From Ch71 sp050945695 (GTDB taxonomy: Bacteria; Chloroflexota; Anaerolineae; DRVO01), in the NCBI GenBank assembly GCA_050945695.1, contig JBMNTK010000021.1, positions 1 to 27,789 of the forward strand: DNA of 27,789 nucleotides. The letters run 5' to 3'. Below the pieces are notes generated by a model. The model saw only the letters and a list, made by a program, of their open reading frames with translations. It was not told the origin of the DNA and ran no database searches. Position numbers and translations under genes: made by a program. This document shows, one piece after another, positions 22,576 through 27,789 of the stretch (the first letter of the stretch is position 1; the number at the start of each line of letters is the position of its first letter).

Positions 22576-23817
22576 CTACAGGTAGCGGGCCAACACCCCT
22601 CGCAGCTGCTCCGCCTTGGCGTCTACCTCTTCCGGGCCGTCGCCCATCTTCACCCCAAAGGCCGACCCCAGCCCAGCATCCACCACCCCGATGCTCACGT
22701 TGATGGCGCGGGCCAACAGGGCATCGGTCTGGGGCAGCATCCCCTGGCGATAGGTCTGGCTGCCGCCCCGCTCCTGGTAGATGGGGCAGCGGAAGGGACA
22801 GCCCTCCGGGGTGACGGTGCGCTGCTCCAGGATCTGCTCCATGTTGGAGTAGACGTGCCAGCCCGAATCGGCCACCACCTTCGTTCCCAGGTCCGCCGCC
22901 ACCGCCCGGGCAGTCTTCTCATCGGGCAGAAGCAGCGTCAGGATGGTGGCCAGCTCGCCCTCGGGGTCGGTGATCTCGCGGAACTCCAGCCCCGGGATGT
23001 CCTGGAGCTGGGCCTTGAAGCGGGCCTTGTTGGCCCGCAGGTGGGCCAGGATGCCGGGCAGGCGACGAAGCTGAGCCCGCAGGACCGCCCCCGCCAGTTC
23101 CGTCATGCGGAAGTCCAACCCAATCATCGGTCGGTGGCCGACCTCCACGCCCACCCGGCCGGGGCTGTGGCCTTGGTCGTGGAAGGCAAACGCCCGGCGA
23201 TAGATCTCCTGATCAGCGGTGACCACCATGCCGCCATCGCCGGCGGTGATGGTCTTGTAGACGTTGAAGCTATAGATGCCGGCCTCGCCGATGGTACCCA
23301 CCATGCGACCACGGTAGGAGGCGCCGAAGGCCTGGGCGCAGTCCTCGAGCAGGATGAGCCCCTTACGATCGGCCAGGTCCCGCAGCTCCTGGAGGCGGGC
23401 CGGGTTGCCCAGCATGTGCACCGCCAGGATAGCCTTGGTCCTGGGGGTGATGCAGTGCTCGACGTCGCTCGGGTCGAGGTTGAGCGTCTGGTCCACCTCG
23501 GCCAGGACTGGCACAGCCCGGGAGTAGACCACCGCCGACATGCTGGCCACGAAGGTGTAGCCAGGCACGATCACCTCATCCCCCGGCCCCACGCCCAGCG
23601 CGGCCAGGGCGGTGAGCAGGGCGCTGGTGCCGGAGTTGACGGCCACGGCATAGGGCACTCCCACCATCTCCGCCACCTCCCTTTCCAGGCGCCACACCTT
23701 ACGCTGAAAGCGGGGGTCATCCTCGCGTCCGTAGCGGTAGAGGTGCCCGGACTCAAGCACCTCCAGGGCCTCCCGCTTTTCCTCTTCGCCGATCAACTCC
23801 ATTCCGGGGCCGGGCAT
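22576..23817 (-). CDS. DegT/DnrJ/EryC1/StrS family aminotransferase
   Basis: A 413-residue PLP-fold protein starting at the ATG 6 nt after GGAGG (complement of 23824-23828). The frame extends 22 codons further upstream without a better site. Family features are NSGTSAL (61-67, phosphate cup), PGYTFVAS (85-92), D159 in LLEDCAQ and the internal aldimine lysine K188 in FNVYKTITAGDGG. Members transfer an amino group to nucleotide-linked keto sugars, or act as dehydratases when the lysine is replaced; here the lysine is present. The C-terminal part has an unusual Cys/Pro segment (TPEGCPFRCPIYQE). It lies convergent to the glycosyltransferase run, which suits a role in making an amino sugar for surface glycans; that is inference. 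Confidence 0.87.
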   Translation of the reverse strand: MPGPGMELIGEEEKREALEVLESGHLYRYGREDDPRFQRKVWRLEREVAEMVGVPYAVAVNSGTSALLTALAALGVGPGDEVIVPGYTFVASMSAVVYSRAVPVLAEVDQTLNLDPSDVEHCITPRTKAILAVHMLGNPARLQELRDLADRKGLILLEDCAQAFGASYRGRMVGTIGEAGIYSFNVYKTITAGDGGMVVTADQEIYRRAFAFHDQGHSPGRVGVEVGHRPMIGLDFRMTELAGAVLRAQLRRLPGILAHLRANKARFKAQLQDIPGLEFREITDPEGELATILTLLLPDEKTARAVAADLGTKVVADSGWHVYSNMEQILEQRTVTPEGCPFRCPIYQERGGSQTYRQGMLPQTDALLARAINVSIGVVDAGLGSAFGVKMGDGPEEVDAKAEQLRGVLARYL

Positions 23818-24125
23818 TGACAACCTCCGCTGAGCGCTGATCTGCACCCACCCAAGCCGGTGCGCCCGGGCAGGGCCGTGCACTCAGTATAGTATGCCAG
23901 GTCAGCGGGGACGGAAATGGCACGGGATTCGCATCCACCTAGGGTAGGACTCCGGAGCCCGTCGGCCCTCGCACCCTCCATCACCCAGCCGACCCAGACA
24001 CACCGCTCCTCAATGCTGCTCGCATCCCAGCGGGCTTCCGGAGCTCCTGGGGGCATCGTGCCCTCGTCCCAACCTGCAGACCGATGACCTGCGCCGGACC
24101 CGGCAGCAGGGCTGGAGGAGCACTG
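23818..24125. other. Divergent intergenic region, 308 nt
   Basis: This separates the aminotransferase (minus) from the Pro/Thr-rich protein (plus). On the minus strand a TATACT (complement of 23886-23891) could be a -10 box for the aminotransferase, but no good -35 lies 16-18 bp upstream. On the plus strand a GGAGGAG sits just before the ATG at 24126. I see no RNA gene or repeat here. Confidence 0.4.
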
Positions 24126-25199
24126 ATGGCGTCTCGGAGAGTCTGGCGGCGTGTGGCCGCTCAGGTGTTGACCACCCTCGCCCTGGTAGTTGGCTCGACC
24201 CTACTGCTTTCCGTGAGCACGGGCTGGTGGAGCGACGTGCTGGGCGTCTCGGGCATGGTCCTGGCCCGAGGCGGCAATGCCACGCCTACCGGCACCCAGA
24301 CTTGCCCTCCCTCGCCCACCGCCACGCCCACGCGGGAGGTGCCCGGGCGCCAGCCCAAGGCGACGGGAACGCCCTCACCCACCGTGAGCCAGCCAGACGA
24401 AAGCAAGGCACCTACGGCCACGGAGCGCCCGAGTTGGGCCACAACCGCGGCCACGGCCAGCCCGACCAGCTCGCCCACTGTCGCCAGCCCGACGCCCTCA
24501 GCTACGCCCATCGCCCAGCGGACCGTGGCGCCTGCTCCGTCCGCTACTCCAACGAGGCCGGGCGCTCGGCCTACCCAGGCTCCCGTGCCCCCGACGCCCA
24601 CGGATACCGCAATTGCACCGCCTCCACACTCACCCGCCCCCACGGATACTGCCACGGCAGCGCCTCCAGACGCACCCGCTCCCACCGATACCGCCACACC
24701 GGCACCGGCACCCACTCAAGCCATCCCGCAGCCTGAGGCTACCTCTACCCCCATACCGACAGCCACCCACACCGCCACCGCAGTGCCGACGGCCACGCCT
24801 ACCTTCACGCCCGAGCCCACCGCCACCTCGACCCCGGTACCGGCACCCACGGACACGCCCCTGCCCACCGCGACCTTCACCCCCGTGCCCACGGATACGC
24901 CGATACCCACGCCCACGAACACTCCGGTGCCTATACCGACCGACACACCGGTCCCCACACCCACCGATACGCCGATGCCCCCACCGACGGACACACCTGC
25001 GCCCCCGGCCGACACCTGCGGGCCGGCTCCGGACCTATCCGACGTGGGGATCGGCAGTGTCCCCTGCGATTGCCTGCATGCCGTGGGGCAGGGACCGGGC
25101 CCAACCCGAGATCAGGTCATGGAGTGCCTGCGAGGGCGCCTCTGCCGGACCCGGGAAGATGGCAGCGTAGAAGGCCCGCCGGGCATCTGTACCCGGTAG
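24126..25199 (+). CDS. Secreted Pro/Thr-rich protein with six-cysteine C-terminal tail
   Basis: A 357-residue protein from ATG 24126, directly after GGAGGAG; 14 more codons upstream are open but lack a site. A positively charged start and hydrophobic segment (about 8-30) form a signal peptide or membrane anchor. Residues about 50-295 are low-complexity, with PTDTP, PTPTNTP, PTATFTP and similar units repeated many times. Such stalks are common in Chloroflexota surface proteins and are probable sites of Thr O-glycosylation. The last 60 residues form a compact tail with cysteines at 298, 314, 316, 334, 340 and 355, enough for three disulfides; I do not recognise this domain. The nearby glycosyltransferases and sugar aminotransferase make it a plausible glycan acceptor. 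Confidence 0.75.
   Translation: MASRRVWRRVAAQVLTTLALVVGSTLLLSVSTGWWSDVLGVSGMVLARGGNATPTGTQTCPPSPTATPTREVPGRQPKATGTPSPTVSQPDESKAPTATERPSWATTAATASPTSSPTVASPTPSATPIAQRTVAPAPSATPTRPGARPTQAPVPPTPTDTAIAPPPHSPAPTDTATAAPPDAPAPTDTATPAPAPTQAIPQPEATSTPIPTATHTATAVPTATPTFTPEPTATSTPVPAPTDTPLPTATFTPVPTDTPIPTPTNTPVPIPTDTPVPTPTDTPMPPPTDTPAPPADTCGPAPDLSDVGIGSVPCDCLHAVGQGPGPTRDQVMECLRGRLCRTREDGSVEGPPGICTR
24590..25010 (+). repeat. Degenerate tandem repeat encoding PTDTP-type units
   Basis: Units such as CCCACGGATAC and CCCACCGATACGCC recur with variation across this stretch, in phase with the Pro-Thr-Asp-Thr-Pro protein repeat. Unit lengths vary and third positions differ, so it is an old coding repeat and not a CRISPR array. 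The complementary strand has long open frames rich in Val-Gly that are only its shadow. Confidence 0.75.
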
Positions 25200-25244
25200 G
25201 GTGTAGCCGCCAAGACCGCGTTGTCCAAGTAGACGAGACACAAG

Positions 25245-25278
25245 AAGAGGAAGCCCACCAGCTGGGGGGCTTCCTCTT
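25245..25278. terminator. Intrinsic-type terminator between convergent genes
   Basis: A perfect 12-bp inverted repeat (AAGAGGAAGCCC / GGGCTTCCTCTT) with a 10-nt loop, followed on the plus strand by TTGGCTTTCC. It lies 46 nt after the Pro/Thr-rich gene and 55 nt before the stop of the convergent permease gene, so it may serve both. Confidence 0.8.
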
Positions 25279-25294
25279 TGGCTTTCCTATGCTG

Positions 25295-25325
25295 TTCTCC
25301 GCGCTCTCAGCGGTCTCTGCGGTGA
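25295..25325. repeat. Dispersed CGCAGAGA-rich repeat, copy 2 (inverted)
   Basis: The reverse complement reads TCACCGCAGAGACCGCTGAG and so on, nearly identical to 8064-8096. It lies immediately after the terminator hairpin and 7 nt before the permease stop codon region, again in non-coding DNA. Confidence 0.7.
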
Positions 25326-25332
25326 ATCCTCC

Positions 25333-26484
25333 CTACCGAGCGTAGGGGTCTGCCGCGTCGCGCAGGCCGTCGCCCATGAAGTTGAACGCCAGCACCGTGA
25401 TCACCACCGCCAGGCCCGGCATGAGCAGCCAGGGCGCCAGCGCCACCGACCGGAAGTTCTGCGCCTCCTGCAGGAGCACGCCCCAACTGATGGCCGGCGG
25501 CCGCAGGCCCAGCCCCAGGAAGGACAGCGACGTCTCGGAGAGGATCATGCTGGGGATGGATAGGGTGAGCGAGGCGATGATGTGACTCAGGAAGGACGGC
25601 ACCATGTGGCGGGTGATGATGCGGAACTCACTGGCACCGGCCAGGCTGGCTGCCATCACGAAGTCCTCGTGGCGCAGAGACAGGAACCGCCCTCGCACCA
25701 CGCGGGCCAGGCCCGTCCAGCCGATGAGCGATAGGATCACGGTGATACCGAAGTAGATGCGCACCGGCGACCAGTGCGGTGGCAGGGCGGCACTGAGGCC
25801 CATCCACAGAGGAATGGTGGGGATGGCGCGCAAGAACTCGATGGTACGCTGGACGAGGTTGTCTATGGTGCCGCCATAGTACCCGGAGGCACCCCCGATC
25901 AGGATACCCAGCACCAGGCTCAGGGCCACCCCGATGAGGCCGATGGACGTCGAAAGGCGAGTTCCATACACCAAACGCGAGAACTGATCCCGGCCTAGCC
26001 GGTCAGTGCCCAGCAAGTAGAGGGTAGCGTCTTCGCCCTCCACCCCCATGAAGTGAATGTTGCTCGGGAACAGGCCCCAGAGCTCGTAGGGCTCGCCCTC
26101 AGCGAAGAACTTGACGGGCAGCTTCCTCTCCCTGTCCTCGACGAAGACCAGCCGACGGGTCGTCGGGTCACGCTCGCCCTTGAGGGCATAGACGAAGGGC
26201 CTCAGGGTGAAGCCTTCTTCGCTCACGAAGCGCAGCCGCTGGGGTGGGGCGTAGGCAAAGGCCTGGTCGCGGGTCTCAGGGTTATAGGTGGCCAGGAACT
26301 CACAAAACAGACCAATCGTGTAAATAATGGCAATTACGACCACACTAACCAGGGCCAGCCGGTGCTTGCGGAAGCGCCACCACATTAGCTTCCACTGAGA
26401 TGCAACGTAAATGCGGTCCTCTTCCTCAGCCAGCTCAGCTGCGGGCATTACGTCGCCGACACGTGTGCGTTCCGTCTCAGCCAT
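25333..26484 (-). CDS. Dipeptide/oligopeptide-type ABC transporter permease (DppC/OppC-like)
   Basis: A 383-residue inner-membrane permease. The cytoplasmic N-terminal part (1-38) leads to a first helix, LALVSVVVIAIIYTIGLFCEF. A long extracytoplasmic insert follows (about 65-155), then the conserved LGTDRLGRDQFSRLVYGTRLS segment and five more helices. The EAA loop that contacts the ATPase is visible as ASLAGASEFRIITRHMVPSF. OppC/DppC proteins are usually about 300 residues; the extra length is mainly the insert, which I have seen described for related Chloroflexota-type transporters but cannot assign a role. The gene starts 10 nt after the DppB-like gene with AGAGGGA upstream, so both form one operon. 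Peptides are the default substrate, but sugars are also carried by this family. Confidence 0.9.
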   Translation of the reverse strand: MAETERTRVGDVMPAAELAEEEDRIYVASQWKLMWWRFRKHRLALVSVVVIAIIYTIGLFCEFLATYNPETRDQAFAYAPPQRLRFVSEEGFTLRPFVYALKGERDPTTRRLVFVEDRERKLPVKFFAEGEPYELWGLFPSNIHFMGVEGEDATLYLLGTDRLGRDQFSRLVYGTRLSTSIGLIGVALSLVLGILIGGASGYYGGTIDNLVQRTIEFLRAIPTIPLWMGLSAALPPHWSPVRIYFGITVILSLIGWTGLARVVRGRFLSLRHEDFVMAASLAGASEFRIITRHMVPSFLSHIIASLTLSIPSMILSETSLSFLGLGLRPPAISWGVLLQEAQNFRSVALAPWLLMPGLAVVITVLAFNFMGDGLRDAADPYAR

Positions 26485-26494
26485 GTGTGTCCCT

Positions 26495-27481
26495 CTAGCT
26501 CTCGTATCGGATGCGCGGGTCCAGCCAGGCCAGCAGGATGTCCGACAGGAGGGTGCCGATGATGGTCAGCACACTGAGCAGCATGATGAAAGCACCCGCC
26601 AGGTACATATCCTGTGACTGTAGCGCGCTCAGAAGTAGGGGCCCGTTCATCGGGATGTTGAGCACCACTGAGACGATGGTGGCACCGGACACCAACCCGG
26701 GCAGTGACCAACCGATGGTGCTGACAAAGGGGTTGAGGGCCACGCGCACCGGGTAACGCCGCAGGAGGCGGCCCTCCTTGAGACCCTTGGCCCGAGCAGT
26801 CACTACGTAGGGCTTGCGCAGCTCGTCCAGGAGGTTGGCTCGCATGGTACGGATGAGGCCGGCGGTACCGCTTAGGCCCAACACCAAGATGGGGACCCAC
26901 AGGTGCTTGATGGTGTCTATGACCTTCGCCATCGAAAGCGGCGCCGTCTGGAACTCCTGCGAGTTTAGGCCGGTGAGGTTGGCGCCGAAGTACTGGTAAC
27001 CGATCCAGATAGCTACCAGGGCCAGGAGGAAGTCAGGGACACCCAACCCCACGAAGCCAAGGAATGTAGCCGTATAGTCCCCTAACGAGTACTGCTTGGT
27101 GGCCGAGTAGATCCCGATGGGAATGGCCATGGCCCAGGTGAACAGCATGGTGGCGAAGGTGACCGCAGCAGTCAGCCCCAGTCGTGACCAGATGAGGGTA
27201 GCGACCGGCCGCTGCCATTGTAGAGAGACCCCGAAGTCGCCCTGAAGCATTCTCCACAGCCAGCGGATGTAGCGAATGTGGGCCGGTTGATCTAGTCCAT
27301 ACTGCTTAGCCAGCGCGGCGGCCTGGTCTTCCTGTACGACCTGCCCCGTGGCCTGAAGCTGCATGATGTACGTAGTCAGATAGTCGCCCGGGGGCAACTC
27401 CATCACCACATAGGAGACCAATGAGATGGCAAGCAGCATGGGGATCATCATTAAGAGACGGCGCGTGATGAACCTAAGCAT
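26495..27481 (-). CDS. Dipeptide/oligopeptide-type ABC transporter permease (DppB/OppB-like)
   Basis: A 328-residue inner-membrane permease starting at ATG immediately after AGGAGGGAGG. It has the family N terminus MLRFITRRLLMMIPMLLAISLVSYVVMELPPGDY, an extracytoplasmic loop with KQYGLDQPAHIRYIRWLWRMLQGDFGVSL, the remaining five helices, and the EAA loop TARAKGLKEGRLLRRYPVRVALNP. The terminal DPRIRYES is also typical of the family. It pairs with the DppC-like protein to form the channel of a binding-protein-dependent importer. The substrate-binding protein and ATPases are not in the window; the binding protein is commonly encoded upstream, which would be beyond 27789. Confidence 0.92.
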   Translation of the reverse strand: MLRFITRRLLMMIPMLLAISLVSYVVMELPPGDYLTTYIMQLQATGQVVQEDQAAALAKQYGLDQPAHIRYIRWLWRMLQGDFGVSLQWQRPVATLIWSRLGLTAAVTFATMLFTWAMAIPIGIYSATKQYSLGDYTATFLGFVGLGVPDFLLALVAIWIGYQYFGANLTGLNSQEFQTAPLSMAKVIDTIKHLWVPILVLGLSGTAGLIRTMRANLLDELRKPYVVTARAKGLKEGRLLRRYPVRVALNPFVSTIGWSLPGLVSGATIVSVVLNIPMNGPLLLSALQSQDMYLAGAFIMLLSVLTIIGTLLSDILLAWLDPRIRYES

Positions 27482-27789
27482 CCTCCCTCCTGTGGGTTAT
27501 AGGGCTATAGGGTGCCGAGAACAGGCTATCGGGCAGGACAGGGTACGCAATAACAGGGCCATCTGCCCGGTTGCTTCCTAGTTCCGGCAAACCGCTTTCT
27601 GGTCCTTGAAACCCATCCCCTTCTCTTAGTTACCCAGTATACTATGAGAGATAAACGCAACATAAATGAAGCCAGTGCCAGCAAAGGCTATCACCGGTAC
27701 CCATCGGGCGAGGCCTTGCTGGCCACCGGGTCATGAGCTGACCCGGGTAGAGAGACTACTCTGGGTACCTAAGTTCTCGTGAAGGGACC
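27482..27789. other. Upstream region of the permease operon, no gene seen
   Basis: This is lower in GC than the rest of the window. TATAGGG occurs twice, one base apart (27498-27512). AGTATACT (27636-27643) supplies a TATACT -10-like box on either strand, the minus one facing the permease genes, but without a clear -35. A perfect inverted repeat CCGGGTCA/TGACCCGG with a 5-nt loop (27726-27746) may end the transcript of a gene lying beyond the window. I looked for a T-box or other riboswitch and found no conserved core. Confidence 0.4.

Noticed and set aside
22462..23820. Long plus-strand open frame opposite the aminotransferase
   Set aside because: It is the complement of a clear PLP-enzyme gene; its translation is rich in His/Gly/Leu without any family motif, as expected for a high-GC shadow.
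24590..25010. CRISPR array
   Set aside because: The repeats are degenerate, in phase with codons, of varying length and without distinct spacers; no cas genes are present apart from the stand-alone RecB-like nuclease, which fits the helicase set.
24161..25015. Minus-strand Val-Gly-Val-Gly repeat proteins
   Set aside because: They are the antisense of the PTDTP repeat; composition is dictated by the coding repeat and no start site is present.
27650..27789. T-box or other riboswitch near the right edge
   Set aside because: There are GGTACC words and an inverted repeat, but no T-box core sequence, and no tRNA synthetase or amino-acid gene follows in the window.

Overview
The window is high-GC DNA, densely packed with genes on both strands, with no rRNA, tRNA or transposase that I could recognise. 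The gene content suggests a free-living Chloroflexota bacterium, probably Anaerolineae-like and uncultured. The markers are an Agl23-type (TIGR03663-like) membrane glycosyltransferase fused to NHL repeats, secreted proteins with Pro-Thr-Asp-Thr-Pro stalks, SIMPL-domain proteins and a dipeptide-type ABC permease with a long extracytoplasmic insert. This placement is inferred from gene content, not from a phylogenetic marker.

Layout. (a) 250-4914, plus strand: a metabolic run of an amidohydrolase-2 family hydrolase, an M14-like zinc peptidase, an aldo/keto reductase with a C-terminal ferredoxin module, a small amphi-Trp protein and a uroporphyrinogen-decarboxylase/MtaA-type methyltransferase. 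(b) 4914-5101: five consecutive perfect hairpins between convergent genes. (c) 5123-8025, minus strand: two tandem secreted SIMPL-domain paralogs. One carries a C-terminal domain resembling XAC2610, the other a hexaheme cytochrome c domain. Each has the same promoter layout (TTGTnn, 17 bp, TAGAAT). (d) 8237-14739, plus strand: a SAM methyltransferase, then a three-gene AddAB/RecB-like DNA-processing set (P-loop scaffold protein, UvrD/AddA-type helicase, separate Fe-S RecB-family nuclease), then a small YkvA/DUF1232 membrane protein. (e) 14753-22465, plus strand: a consensus-like promoter followed by three polytopic GT-C-fold proteins. The second carries a C-terminal NHL propeller and the third carries PA14-type domains. 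(f) 22576-23817, minus strand: a DegT/DnrJ/EryC1/StrS sugar aminotransferase-family protein. (g) 24126-25199, plus strand: a secreted Pro/Thr-rich protein with a six-cysteine tail. (h) 25333-27481, minus strand: two permease subunits of an oligopeptide/dipeptide-type ABC importer. Their substrate-binding protein is not in the window.

How the parts fit. Regions e-g read as a cell-surface glycosylation neighbourhood: lipid-linked sugar-dependent GT-C enzymes, a nucleotide-sugar aminotransferase and a Thr-rich secreted protein that could be a glycan acceptor. The helicase/nuclease trio looks like a split version of AddAB and is the best candidate here for an under-described DNA repair or defence complex. 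The SIMPL-hexaheme cytochrome fusion is the most unusual single protein.

Two genes (9048 and 19760) have no ATG/GTG/TTG at the expected place but do have a CTG exactly 7 nt after a strong Shine-Dalgarno. At 9048 the Shine-Dalgarno lies in the arm of a perfect hairpin.
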